Below, piece after piece: positions 26,740 to 35,539 of a stretch of 64,000 bases of DNA. The notes beneath the pieces were generated by a model that searched no databases, was not told where the DNA came from, and was given only the letters and a program-made list of their open reading frames with translations. Every line of letters starts with the position of its first letter. Positions within the stretch are counted from its first letter, which is position 1. Origin of the DNA: Colwellia sp. BRX10-3 (GTDB lineage Bacteria; Pseudomonadota; Gammaproteobacteria; Enterobacterales; Alteromonadaceae); the NCBI RefSeq assembly GCF_014077505.1, contig NZ_JACGWA010000001.1, positions 1 to 64,000 on the forward strand, read 5' to 3'. A program made the position numbers and the translations under genes.

Positions 26740-27677
26740 TGACTAAAGCTAGCTCAAACACAACAAACTCAAAGCATACTGACACCAAGAAAAAATCCAC
26801 CAGCGATAGCAAGTCAGGCGGTTGTCCCTTTCATCACCAAGCTAGCGACAATGCTCGTCCGCTAGAAGACGGTATTCATCAAGGCCTTGATAAGGAAATG
26901 TCATACGGTGATTACTTACAACTAGAAAGCGTGCTTTCAGCGCAAAAACCATTAAGCGGTGAACATGACGAAATGCTATTTATCATTATTCATCAAACCA
27001 GCGAGTTATGGTTAAAGCTTGCTGGTCATGAACTGCAAAGTGCGATTGACTATATAAAAGCTGAAAACTTTGGCCCCGCATTTAAAGTTATTGCCAGGGT
27101 AAAGCAAATATTTCTGCAACTGACACAATCTTGGAATATTTTATCTACCTTAACACCAAGCGATTATTTAAAGTTTCGTGATGACTTAGGTCGCTCATCG
27201 GGTATTCAATCTTGTGGATACCGTAAATTAGAATTTTTACTGGGTAATAAAAGCGCCGATATGCTGAAAATTCATCAAGAGGGCAGCACGGCATATCAAG
27301 AGCTAGAAAAACTGCTCAACCAAAATAGCCTGTATGATGAAGTGATTATTGCTTTAGCAAAAGCCGGATTTGATATTGATAATACCATGAGTCAACGAGA
27401 TATTACTCAACCCTACCAACGTAACGACAGCGTATTAGCGGCATGGCTTAATGTTTATCAACAACCAGAAACCTACTTTGAACTTTATGAATTAGCAGAA
27501 AAATTGGTCGATATTGAAGATGCCTTTCAACAATGGCGTTTCAAACATATGTATACTGTGCAGCGTATAATTGGCTATAAAAAAGGCACGGGGGGGTCAT
27601 CAGGCGTTGGTTTTTTGAAAAAGGCACTTGATGTAAGCTTTTTCCCTGAGTTGTTTGAAGTAAGAACACATTTATAA
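26739..27677 (+). CDS. kynA: Tryptophan 2,3-dioxygenase
   Basis: A 312-residue heme dioxygenase, the first enzyme of the pathway and the last gene of the operon. Seen: FIIIHQTSELWLKL (His85, substrate base region), SCGYRKLEFLLG, the axial heme-ligand region RFKHMYTVQRIIG and GTGGSSGVGFL. Compared with the family there is a 30-45-residue Ser/Lys-rich N-terminal extension containing CPFHH (29-33). It overlaps the KMO stop (TAATG). Confidence 0.95.
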   Translation: MTKASSNTTNSKHTDTKKKSTSDSKSGGCPFHHQASDNARPLEDGIHQGLDKEMSYGDYLQLESVLSAQKPLSGEHDEMLFIIIHQTSELWLKLAGHELQSAIDYIKAENFGPAFKVIARVKQIFLQLTQSWNILSTLTPSDYLKFRDDLGRSSGIQSCGYRKLEFLLGNKSADMLKIHQEGSTAYQELEKLLNQNSLYDEVIIALAKAGFDIDNTMSQRDITQPYQRNDSVLAAWLNVYQQPETYFELYELAEKLVDIEDAFQQWRFKHMYTVQRIIGYKKGTGGSSGVGFLKKALDVSFFPELFEVRTHL

Positions 27678-27691
27678 AATCATGAAACGAT

Positions 27692-27727
27692 CGCCGAACT
27701 GCCATTGGGTTTAGTTTGGCGCTTTTT
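27692..27727 (+). terminator. Terminator of the kyn operon
   Basis: CGCCGAACT (27692-27700) pairs with AGTTTGGCG (27713-27721, one G-T), followed by CTTTTT. It lies 15 nt after the kynA stop. Confidence 0.75.
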
Positions 27728-27740
27728 CCGTAATAAAAAC

Positions 27741-28133
27741 TTAACCTTCCAAAACAAATAACAATTCAGCTAAATCAGGCTGCCATTGAAAGATTTGTAA
27801 TTTTATACGCGCACCAATAACTACTACTTGCTCGTCTTGAAGTAAATCCCGTTGTCGATCAAAATGGTCACTGCCGGGGGCAAATGAAATTTTCCCTTGG
27901 GAATTAACCACCCGAAACCAGGGCACTTCTTGTCCACGCCAACCGTTTTTAGGCACTGCACCTAAAGCTTTTCCAACTAAGCGCGCACGCCCTGGCAAAC
28001 CGGCTAAATCAGCAATTTGACCATAGCAAGCCACTTTCCCCAAAGGGATCGCCTGAACGGCTTGCCATATTTTTATATGATTAGCATTTAAAGACTTTGC
28101 TGAATTTGATACAGCTTTGGCTTTTATTACCAA
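27741..28133 (-). CDS. Alkyltransferase-like (ATL) DNA-repair protein
   Basis: A 130-residue member of the Ada/MGMT DNA-binding family. Where methyltransferases have the alkyl-acceptor motif PCHR, this has PWFRVV, so it should recognise O6-alkylguanine but not remove the alkyl group. It would then recruit nucleotide-excision repair. Other marks are IPLGKVACYGQIADLAG and RLVGKALGAVP. The start overlaps the upstream SDR stop by 7 nt. Confidence 0.9.
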   Translation of the reverse strand: MVIKAKAVSNSAKSLNANHIKIWQAVQAIPLGKVACYGQIADLAGLPGRARLVGKALGAVPKNGWRGQEVPWFRVVNSQGKISFAPGSDHFDRQRDLLQDEQVVVIGARIKLQIFQWQPDLAELLFVLEG

Positions 28134-28792
28134 GGTAAAACACTGCCGTTAGAATGTTTAAAGACTCCACTTTCTGCCATGGTGAGTTTATTGATTAATC
28201 CCACCAACTTTTTAGCTGAGTCACTGGCGCTTATATCACCACCATAATTAACCATATCGGTTTGCACATAACCAGGATGATAAATGCCAACCGCAATATT
28301 ATTACTGGCAAGATCATGACTCAACGACATAGCGGCCGCATTTAACGCTGCCTTTGACATTCTGTAGCCATAACGTCCTCCTGAACCATTATCAGTTATA
28401 GAGCCCATTCTGGAGGTAATAAGCGCTACTTTTGCTCCTTTGTTCAATTGTCCTTGCAAACTAGCAACAACTCTCAGCGGAGCCAAGGCATTCACTTCAA
28501 ATTGTTCGCGTATAGTATTTAGGTTAAGTTTGGTTAGACTCTCATCACGTAAAATACCTGCGTTACAAATCAGAACATCAATGTCAACAGAGCTTAATGC
28601 TGACACCATACTAGCTATACCAAGATCACTTGCGACATCAATATCTTCAATAATATTAACCGCTAGAGCTTCTAGTTCGGAAGACGACTGCCGGCACAGG
28701 GCAAAAACATTATTTCCTTGAGCTTTAAAGTGCATACACATGGCTAGACCTATGCCACGATTAGCGCCAGTAATAACAACATTTTTGCTCAT
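28127..28792 (-). CDS. SDR-family oxidoreductase
   Basis: A 221-residue classical short-chain dehydrogenase: NAD(P)-binding TGANRGIG at residue 8, NAG motif, catalytic Ser in ITSRMGS and YGYRMSK (YxxxK). It is close to the CsgA/sniffer-like carbonyl-reductase group; the substrate is unknown. It is translated together with the ATL gene. Confidence 0.87.
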   Translation of the reverse strand: MSKNVVITGANRGIGLAMCMHFKAQGNNVFALCRQSSSELEALAVNIIEDIDVASDLGIASMVSALSSVDIDVLICNAGILRDESLTKLNLNTIREQFEVNALAPLRVVASLQGQLNKGAKVALITSRMGSITDNGSGGRYGYRMSKAALNAAAMSLSHDLASNNIAVGIYHPGYVQTDMVNYGGDISASDSAKKLVGLINKLTMAESGVFKHSNGSVLPW

Positions 28793-28844
28793 GGTTCTAT
28801 CCCTATTTTCAATTGGTTTAATTTTGCTTTAATTATTAAAACTA

Positions 28845-28872
28845 AAAAACCACTTCAAGTGAAGTGGTTTTT
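28845..28872 (-). terminator. Terminator after the Cys-repeat peptide gene
   Basis: A perfect 12-bp stem (28845-28856 with 28861-28872, loop AAGT) with A/T tracts on both sides. It lies 35 nt after the stop of the Cys-repeat peptide gene, and T-runs allow either direction. Confidence 0.85.
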
Positions 28873-28906
28873 AATATGCTATGAAGCTATTTACTAAGTG
28901 TTAGGC

Positions 28907-29296
28907 TTATTCGCCACACTTACCTTCTTTAACTTTTTCAGCTTTGCCTTCACCACATTTGCCTTTAGCTTTGTGCTTCATTTTACTTTCGCCACATTTG
29001 CCTTTGGCTTTGTCTTTCATTTTACCTTCGCCGCATTTACCTTCTCCACATTTACCTTCGGCTTTGTCTTTCATTTTGCCTTCGCCGCATTTGCCTTCGC
29101 CACACTTACCTTTGGCTTTGTCTTTCATTTTTCCTTCGCCGCATTTACCATTTTCGTGACCGTCAGCAGATACAATAGTCATTACGTTTTGCACAGCAAA
29201 TGGGTTAGTTTCTGCTTTTACTGGCATTGTTGCCGCAACAGTTAATGCAAATAAGCCTAATAAAGCCGCCATTGAAGATTTTTTGATTAATTTCAT
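28907..29296 (-). CDS. HvfA-like Cys-repeat peptide, putative RiPP metallophore precursor
   Basis: A 129-residue exported protein: signal peptide (about 1-28), then a low-complexity Lys/Gly/Glu/Cys tail. Eight cysteines (52, 65, 70, 83, 88, 101, 114, 127) each sit in a GKCGE or GKCGES context, four as EGKCG. In HvfA-type precursors, Cys in EGKCG repeats is converted to oxazolone/thioamide by a DUF692 (MNIO) enzyme with a partner protein, giving a copper-binding peptide. No DUF692 or partner gene is adjacent, so modification is inferred, not seen. It could be an unmodified metal-binding protein. Confidence 0.75.
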   Translation of the reverse strand: MKLIKKSSMAALLGLFALTVAATMPVKAETNPFAVQNVMTIVSADGHENGKCGEGKMKDKAKGKCGEGKCGEGKMKDKAEGKCGEGKCGEGKMKDKAKGKCGESKMKHKAKGKCGEGKAEKVKEGKCGE

Positions 29297-29448
29297 GCTA
29301 TTTTCCTTTTAATTTATCAATTTGACACTACATCTATATGTATAGCTATTTACAAAGACCATAAAGGGTGTAAATAAATTTCAAGCGCTGTAAATTTTTT
29401 TAAATAAACTTTGTTATCTACAACACAATTGAGACTAGCTTTATCTAC

Positions 29449-30402
29449 ATGAAACCACAAGTTAAAAAAATAATTCTGGCGCCTATGGAAGGTGTTGCTG
29501 ATGAGTTAATGCGTCAGATGCTCACATCACTAAATAGCTATGATTTTTGTGTAACGGAATTTGTTCGCGTTGTCGATTCGTTAGTACCTAAACATGTTTT
29601 TAGAAAAATTTGCCCTGAATTAGACCTAGGCTGTATTACTCAAAGCGGTACACTTTTAAGAATGCAACTACTTGGCCAAGAACCCGATTGGATGGCTGAA
29701 AATGCGGTCAGAGCATTGGCCATGGGGTCGCATGGTATTGATGTTAATTTTGGCTGCCCAGCAAAAGCGGTTAACAAAAGTAAAGGCGGTGCTGTATTAC
29801 TGAACGAGCCTGAGAAAATTTATCAAATAATGGCTAAAATGAGAACTGCTATTGGTATTGACGCCACATTGTCTGCAAAAATAAGGCTTGGTTTCACCGA
29901 TGCATCGAAGTTAGATGAAATTGTCAGTGCCATAGAATCAGCCAACGTAAATCAACTCACCATTCACGCCCGCACTAAACAAGATGGCTACCGCCCCCCT
30001 GCCTATTGGCATTTTATTGCCGAAGTTAGAAAAAAATATGATATTGAAATATTTGCTAATGGTGAAATTTGGAATAAAAATGATGCTATAAACTGTATAA
30101 ACCAAAGCCAAACACCTAACTTAATGCTCGGGCGTGGCGCATTAGCTTTGCCCAACTTAGCCAATGTGATTAAGTTTGATGAAGACCCTATGCCCTGGTC
30201 TGAGCTAAGCACTTTATTAAAACGTTACAGTGAATTAGAATTGCAAGGCGATAAAAGCTTTTATTTTTCAAGCCGTTTAAAACAATGGTTGCGTTATTTG
30301 AAGTTACAATACCCTCAAGCCGACAGCCTATTTAATGCTATAAAACTGTTAAAAAATAAAGATGAAATTCTTCATCAAATAGATATCGCAGCATTAGCCT
30401 AA
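29449..30402 (+). CDS. dusC: tRNA-dihydrouridine synthase C
   Basis: A 317-residue flavoenzyme that reduces U16 of tRNA. Seen: APMEGVADELMRQ, the catalytic-Cys region VNFGCPAKAVNKSKGGAVLL, HARTKQDGYRPPAYW (DusC-typical) and LGRGALALPNL. Divergent from the Cys-repeat peptide gene. ATG 29449 gives a normal DusC N-terminus. Confidence 0.92.
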   Translation: MKPQVKKIILAPMEGVADELMRQMLTSLNSYDFCVTEFVRVVDSLVPKHVFRKICPELDLGCITQSGTLLRMQLLGQEPDWMAENAVRALAMGSHGIDVNFGCPAKAVNKSKGGAVLLNEPEKIYQIMAKMRTAIGIDATLSAKIRLGFTDASKLDEIVSAIESANVNQLTIHARTKQDGYRPPAYWHFIAEVRKKYDIEIFANGEIWNKNDAINCINQSQTPNLMLGRGALALPNLANVIKFDEDPMPWSELSTLLKRYSELELQGDKSFYFSSRLKQWLRYLKLQYPQADSLFNAIKLLKNKDEILHQIDIAALA

Positions 30403-30550
30403 GAGTATAAAAAGAACCTAACATCCTTATAAAGACTTGTAATAATTTTGAGAAAATTAATATTAGACTAACGCAGCTTTTCTTTATGCAACAAGGTAAG
30501 ATAATTATTATTAAAGCCAGTTAATTTACCTTAAATGAGAAGTAACAATA

Positions 30551-31528
30551 GTGAAGAACGGTTCAGAGTTAAGAGCACGATATAACGACGTAAATCGCGG
30601 CGTATACTTTATTGGCACAACACCACCTAAAAGTGATACCCCAATCGAGCAAGTATCGATAATTGCCGATAAACTTCTTGAACGTGTTAGCGACATCGAC
30701 TTTGACGGTTTAATTGTTTATGACATTCAAAATGAGGATTCACGAACCTCAAAACCACGACCTTTTCCTTTTAAATCAACTCATGATCCCCGACTTTATT
30801 CGTCACTTTTACAGAAAAAGTCAAATCGGCCTGTTATCACCTACAAAAGTGTCGTGCAATCAAACAGTGATGATTTTAATCAATGGGCTAATGAAGCTTG
30901 GCATGAGTATGGTATTCGCGACATTGTGCTCGTGGGTAGCCCTTCGCAGAAAAATAATATTAGTCTGCCTTTGAGTGATGCATATAACACTTTAGTAACC
31001 AGCGAAAACGATTTTTTTATTGGCGGTATTACCATTGCTGAGCGCCATGCAAATAAAGGTAATGAGCATGCTAAGTTAATTGAAAAGCACCAACAAGGCT
31101 GTAATTTTTTTATATCTCAAGCTATTTACAACGCTCAAGCGACCATTGATATGTTGACGCGCTATGCAATTGAATGTCAGCAACAAGGTATTAAACCACA
31201 ACGCATCATTTTAACTTTCTCTCCTTGTGGTAGTAAAAAAACGCTAGAATTTATTGAATGGCTTGGTGTGAGTGTTCCTGAAGCTACAAGTTTACGCATT
31301 TTGAATGCTGAGAGACCGTTATATGAATCAATTAGAATTTGTAGTAACACCTTATTGCAAATTCTTGATGCCGTATTACCCTACAACTTGCCACTCGGGC
31401 TCAATATTGAAAGTTTGACCAACCGCAAAGAAGAAATTGACGGTTCAATATTACTCTATAAATTGTTGCGCTCAACCATGGATAATTATCTAGCTAAACA
31501 AGAGCTGAGTAGGCTTTTTACTAATTAA
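30551..31528 (+). CDS. MetF-like (methylenetetrahydrofolate reductase-like) protein
   Basis: A 325-residue soluble protein with TIM-barrel-like MTHFR features: FDGLIVYDIQNEDSR, IVLVGSPS, FFIGGITIAERH and NFFISQAIYNAQATIDM, echoing the MetF sequence CDFxITQ. Several canonical MetF positions are not clearly kept, so the substrate may differ. It starts at GTG. About 150 nt separate it from dusC. Confidence 0.6.
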   Translation: MKNGSELRARYNDVNRGVYFIGTTPPKSDTPIEQVSIIADKLLERVSDIDFDGLIVYDIQNEDSRTSKPRPFPFKSTHDPRLYSSLLQKKSNRPVITYKSVVQSNSDDFNQWANEAWHEYGIRDIVLVGSPSQKNNISLPLSDAYNTLVTSENDFFIGGITIAERHANKGNEHAKLIEKHQQGCNFFISQAIYNAQATIDMLTRYAIECQQQGIKPQRIILTFSPCGSKKTLEFIEWLGVSVPEATSLRILNAERPLYESIRICSNTLLQILDAVLPYNLPLGLNIESLTNRKEEIDGSILLYKLLRSTMDNYLAKQELSRLFTN

Positions 31529-31612
31529 TTAAGCATTTTTATCAAAGCTACACGCTATGCTATGCTAAGTTTAATATTGTTTATTTCGATTATCCGCTAG
31601 AGGAAGTTAAAA

Positions 31613-31855
31613 ATGTCAGGTACAGCAATGGTTGTGGCAATTGTATTTATTTCAGTTGGATTTGGTGTCATGTTCGACATGTACAAAAAGCACTTAGAAT
31701 TCAAAGAAAAAACTTTAAACCACAATAGCCAAAGTAATGAACAAGCCATAGCAATGATGAAACAAGTTCAAACACTTGAAGAACGTATGCAAGTATTAGA
31801 AAAAATTGTTACTGATGAAGGCTATGATATACAAAAAGAAATTCATAAATTATAG
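31613..31855 (+). CDS. Small membrane protein with coiled coil, PspB-like
   Basis: An 80-residue protein: one N-terminal transmembrane helix (about 4-22), then a charged coiled-coil tail ending in MQVLEKIVTDEGYD. The layout recalls phage-shock protein PspB, but no other psp gene is nearby. Good RBS (AGAGGAAG). Confidence 0.65.
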   Translation: MSGTAMVVAIVFISVGFGVMFDMYKKHLEFKEKTLNHNSQSNEQAIAMMKQVQTLEERMQVLEKIVTDEGYDIQKEIHKL

Positions 31856-32330
31856 CTAAAAATATAATTTTAATCATGCGCTTAGCGATAACACTGGCGT
31901 GTAAAATATATATTAATTTAAGTATTATGATGAAGTTAATATGAAATTGATCATGAGATCTGAATTTGATAATTTGCGAAATAACCCACTTCATGACGTT
32001 AAAAGTGATGTTAATGGTGAAAAGCAGATTATAAAAATATACCGGTTTGAGCATCTTATTGCGAAAAGAAATACGCTAAAAAAATCAATTCGATATTTCG
32101 CGGTTAGCGGTTATCAGCAGTTCCTTGTCGATGAAGTAAGTTAAGTACTACTGCCTGCCAAAAATTAGATAAATAACTAGCAATAAAATTATTTTTCACG
32201 TGATTAAATTCGTGGCGACCCAACATCAATCCAATATGGTTACATTGACAAGTTTAGTAACACTTAGCTCGTTATTCTACTCGTTCATTACAGCAAGGTT
32301 TGTTAAGGTGAGACAATAAGGAGTAAACAT
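31856..32330. other. Gap with one weak small ORF
   Basis: About 475 nt between the PspB-like and small membrane protein genes. It has a 67-residue ORF (31941-32144, listed separately) and no other recognisable element. Confidence 0.4.
31941..32144 (+). CDS. Doubtful small ORF, 67 residues
   Basis: MKLIMRSEFDNLRNN... is a 67-residue, basic, non-repetitive protein with no recognised domain. There is only a weak Shine-Dalgarno (GAAG) upstream. It may be a real small protein or a chance ORF. Confidence 0.3.
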   Translation: MKLIMRSEFDNLRNNPLHDVKSDVNGEKQIIKIYRFEHLIAKRNTLKKSIRYFAVSGYQQFLVDEVS

Positions 32331-32576
32331 ATGAACAAAGAGCTTCAAGGGTTATTTCTATGCTTAGCTGTATTAGGTTTTGCTTATACCGTACTGATGT
32401 TAATACTGATGATGCTGACAAGTATTAAGCTTTTCAAAACAATGAGTTTAGTATTTACGCTTTCAACAGTGCTGTTTACATTGGGCCTATCAAAACAAGT
32501 AAAGTTTCGTATTAAGAAGAAATTATTGAAAATCACGCCTTCTAAGGCAGAATCTTACTCTGCTTCTCAATATTAA
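32331..32576 (+). CDS. Small two-helix membrane protein
   Basis: An 81-residue protein with two hydrophobic helices (about 8-30 and 35-52) and a Lys-rich C-terminal tail. A strong AAGGAG ribosome site lies 7 nt before the ATG. No family recognised. Confidence 0.65.
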   Translation: MNKELQGLFLCLAVLGFAYTVLMLILMMLTSIKLFKTMSLVFTLSTVLFTLGLSKQVKFRIKKKLLKITPSKAESYSASQY

Positions 32577-32661
32577 CTAGACAACCAATATCATCGTTTA
32601 ATGAGGTATTTAAACATTAAGCGCTAATAATTTATAATGCTTTGACTTGAGGGGTTCGCCA

Positions 32662-33051
32662 TTAATCTTCAAAAGGATCAGTCAAAGAAGCTAAAGTTTT
32701 ACCATGTGGGATCGGTTGTTTAGTATCCGGGTCAACTTGAACAAAGACAATATCATCAGCCAAACATATAGTTTTCTTAGTTACTTTATTGCGCATTATG
32801 CAGGTAATAGTAATTGAAGTTTTTCCAACAGCTTTCGTTGTTAAACCAAACTCAACTACATCACCTTGTTGTGCAGGTGATTCGAAATTAATAGCACCAA
32901 TGTGCTTAGTCACCAAGCAGTTTGTTTCCAGTTGACAAATAGCATATATAGCAGCTTCTTCATCAATCCAAGCTAATGCCCTGCCACCAAATAATGAATT
33001 GGCATAATTTAAATCATTAGGCAAAATTAGCCGACGAGAGAGAAAGCGCAT
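32662..33051 (-). CDS. YciA-type acyl-CoA thioesterase
   Basis: A 129-residue hotdog-fold protein: LPNDLNYANSLFGGRALAWIDEEAA is the active-site helix region of YciA/BFIT-type acyl-CoA thioesterases (Asn/Asp and Gly-Gly). It hydrolyses acyl-CoA; the chain preference is unknown. ATG with AAGG 6 nt upstream. It is followed, same strand, by the FabH-like gene upstream (56 nt). Confidence 0.85.
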   Translation of the reverse strand: MRFLSRRLILPNDLNYANSLFGGRALAWIDEEAAIYAICQLETNCLVTKHIGAINFESPAQQGDVVEFGLTTKAVGKTSITITCIMRNKVTKKTICLADDIVFVQVDPDTKQPIPHGKTLASLTDPFED

Positions 33052-33107
33052 GGGTATCCTTATTTATAACAGGGAACCAACACAACATGGTGTTGGCTAA
33101 TAAATTT

Positions 33108-34178
33108 TTAGACCGATTTAGCAGCAATAATCTCTTGAACTAACGCTAAACCGGATTGCTTACATTCAGGTAAGTCGACGTCTGTTGTTGATAAAGCATG
33201 AGTTCTATCACCCCATTTTACAACATGCGCACTCCAGGTTAAACCACCACCAAAGGCAGGGAGTAACACATAAGATTGCTTAGCAATAAAACCTTCTTCT
33301 ATGGCTTCAACAAAAGCGACTAAGGTGGTTGCCGCCGACATGTTGCCGTATTTATGAATATTGATAAATACTTTATCTTTGTCGACTTTTAAGCGCTTTA
33401 TTAAGGTATCAATAATACGTAAATTTGCTTGATGAGGTACAACACTCGCTATTTGGTCAGCACTAAGTTGCGCTTGAGTCAGTGCTTTATCACACGCTTG
33501 CGCCATGCCTGCAACTGCCTTTTTAAAAATTTCTTGTCCTAAAAACGCCCAGTTAGTTTGTCCAAGCAAGCGTCCTTTGTTGGCATATTTCATGCCCCAA
33601 CCTTCAACAGAAAGAATATCTCGAGATTCGCCATAGCAACCTAAAGCTTGAGTAATAACGCCAGTTTCTTCATCACTTTCTTCTAAATAAAGTGCAGCAG
33701 CGCCATCACCAAATAGCACAGCAACGTCACGATTACTCCAATCCATAATAGGCGAAATAGTTTCAGCACCTATTACCAGTGCGGATTTAACTACGCCACT
33801 TTTGATCATAGAGGTGGCAACACTTAAGCTATACATACCACCGGTACATGCCGTACTGACATCCATACAGGCTGCATTTTCAGCGCCGAGTAAACGCTGA
33901 ACATTGGAAGCGGCATTAGGACAAAGCTGATCAAAGGTTGTACTACCAAAAACAATTAAATCTACATCTTTAGCTGTTTTACCCGCAGCCGCTAATGCTC
34001 TTGCGCAGGCAACATGTGCCAATTCACTCACTGTAACGTGAGAAATCCTTCGCTCCTTCATACCCGTTCTAGATGTGATCCATTCATCATCTGTTTCTAA
34101 AAACGTCGCTAAATCATCATTGCTAAGAATAGCGGGAGGTAAGCATTTTCCCCAACCAGTAATTGCTGCGTATGTCAT
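33108..34178 (-). CDS. Beta-ketoacyl-ACP synthase III (FabH-like)
   Basis: A 356-residue condensing enzyme. The Cys-His-Asn triad is visible: Cys in DVSTACTGGMYSL, His in VVPHQANLRIID and Asn in KYGNMSAATT. FabH starts fatty-acid synthesis from acetyl-CoA and malonyl-ACP, but this copy is not in a fab cluster and is about 40 residues longer than E. coli FabH, so it may make a specialised product. I used ATG 34178 (AAGG upstream) rather than 34220. The YciA-type thioesterase follows on the same strand. Confidence 0.88.
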   Translation of the reverse strand: MTYAAITGWGKCLPPAILSNDDLATFLETDDEWITSRTGMKERRISHVTVSELAHVACARALAAAGKTAKDVDLIVFGSTTFDQLCPNAASNVQRLLGAENAACMDVSTACTGGMYSLSVATSMIKSGVVKSALVIGAETISPIMDWSNRDVAVLFGDGAAALYLEESDEETGVITQALGCYGESRDILSVEGWGMKYANKGRLLGQTNWAFLGQEIFKKAVAGMAQACDKALTQAQLSADQIASVVPHQANLRIIDTLIKRLKVDKDKVFINIHKYGNMSAATTLVAFVEAIEEGFIAKQSYVLLPAFGGGLTWSAHVVKWGDRTHALSTTDVDLPECKQSGLALVQEIIAAKSV

Positions 34179-34323
34179 AGTAAACCTTATTCTGCTGTTA
34201 TTTTTTACTTTAAGAAGCAAAGAATAATCTATTTTTTATAATAATATCATACTACAAAATATCAGTGCTTTAACGGATTTTTACCGTATTTATAGCCTAT
34301 ATGTAACATAAACGTCGTTAAAA

Positions 34324-34932
34324 CTAAATTTTTGATAATATTAACTCATAGCTCTTACGCCAATCTTTATAATCGATGGCGATTGTATTAAAAGAATTGT
34401 CTTTAACTAGAACTAGCGATGGAAAACCATTGATTGGCAAATCCCTCATTTTTGTAATTTCGTTTTTAAGGGCGTCGTTCACCTGCTGACAGTTAATTTG
34501 TTGTAAAAACACATCGCCGTCCAAGCCAATTTCAACTGCCAATTCAAGCAAGGTATCGATATCGGATGGGTTTTTTGCTAGTAAATAATAAGCATGTTGA
34601 ATAGCCGTTAGCATAGCTTGTTCTTTACCGAAGGCTCTTGCTACAATTACAGCTCGACAAGCAGGATAAGTAGAACGCCTTGGTTTACAGTGCTGCCAGA
34701 AATCAAAATTAAATTGTGTTCCTAGCTGCTGAGATATCTTGCGCCATGTTTGCTGTAAAAAATCTTGCATCTCAGTTGGCATAATCACATTACAATCTTT
34801 TGCTAATCCACCTAGACCATAGATAATATCAACATGGGGCTTAAGCTCCTTCTGCAATTTATGCCAAGTGGGTGCATAACCCCAACACCAACTGCACATA
34901 GGATCGTAAATATAATATAATTGCGCTTTCAA
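34324..34932 (-). CDS. DsbA-family thioredoxin-fold protein
   Basis: A 202-residue protein with a DsbA-like fold and a redox site CSWCWG at residue 13-18 (DPMCSWCWGYAP). This N-terminal arrangement resembles the FrnE/2-hydroxychromene isomerase-like cytoplasmic group, and no signal peptide is seen. The start is TTG, with GAGG 9 nt upstream. Confidence 0.82.
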   Translation of the reverse strand: MKAQLYYIYDPMCSWCWGYAPTWHKLQKELKPHVDIIYGLGGLAKDCNVIMPTEMQDFLQQTWRKISQQLGTQFNFDFWQHCKPRRSTYPACRAVIVARAFGKEQAMLTAIQHAYYLLAKNPSDIDTLLELAVEIGLDGDVFLQQINCQQVNDALKNEITKMRDLPINGFPSLVLVKDNSFNTIAIDYKDWRKSYELILSKI

Positions 34933-35040
34933 TATTCATTGCCTCTAACATCAGTATTTAACGCGATCATAGCCATTACGGCCCTGCATCACTCTAATTT
35001 AAGAATACCAATATTAACCTGAACTAGCCGAGATTAGATA

Positions 35041-35065
35041 ACAAAAAGCCCAGCATTGCTGGGCT
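35041..35065 (-). terminator. Terminator downstream of ybaB
   Basis: AGCCCAGC (35047-35054) pairs with GCTGGGCT (35058-35065) around ATT. On the minus strand it is followed by TTTTTG, about 80 nt after the ybaB stop. Confidence 0.8.
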
Positions 35066-35145
35066 CTAATTCAATAAACTTGCCGTACAAAGTTAATTTA
35101 TAAAGTTAACGTACAAGCTTATAGCTTAGTATGACCGGATCAGAA

Positions 35146-35472
35146 CTAAAACGGCATTTTCATCCCAGGAGGCATTTGCATACCACCTGTTAATGCGCCC
35201 ATTTTATCTTTATTTTGCTCTTCTACACGACGCACAGCGTCATTCATCGCTGCGGCGACTAAGTCTTCAAGCATATCTTTATCATCGGCCATTAAGCTGT
35301 CATCGATAGCTACGCGACGAACGTTATGGTTGCCTGTCATGGTAACTTTAACCATACCGGCACCTGCTTCGCCGGTGACTTCCATCTTGGCTAGCTCTTC
35401 TTGCGCTTTTGCCATTTTAGCTTGCATTTCTTGGGCTTGCTTCATTAAGTTGCCCATGCCACCTTTCATCAT
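35146..35472 (-). CDS. ybaB: Nucleoid-associated protein YbaB/EbfC
   Basis: A 108-residue DNA-binding protein that closely follows the E. coli sequence: [39 protein letters not shown] and the PPGMKMPF end. I used ATG 35472, which gives the family length and has GGAG upstream; a start at 35532 would add 20 residues absent from the family. It lies 67 nt after dnaX on the same strand, the conserved dnaX-ybaB pair. Confidence 0.93.
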   Translation of the reverse strand: MMKGGMGNLMKQAQEMQAKMAKAQEELAKMEVTGEAGAGMVKVTMTGNHNVRRVAIDDSLMADDKDMLEDLVAAAMNDAVRRVEEQNKDKMGALTGGMQMPPGMKMPF

Positions 35473-35539
35473 AATTTTTATCTCCAAATGTAATATGCCG
35501 CCAAAGATAATAGTTAACGGCTTAAAATTCAAGTAGCGA

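Noticed and set aside
28898-29245. 115-residue Phe-rich plus-strand ORF
   Set aside because: It is the antisense image of the Cys-repeat peptide; the Phe/Ala repetition is produced by the GKCG repeats.
28907-29296. CRISPR-like reading of the Cys-repeat DNA
   Set aside because: The repeats are in-frame codons of one protein with a signal peptide, with no spacers of constant length.
31809-32054. 81-residue minus-strand ORF
   Set aside because: It overlaps the end of the PspB-like gene on the opposite strand and has no start signal.
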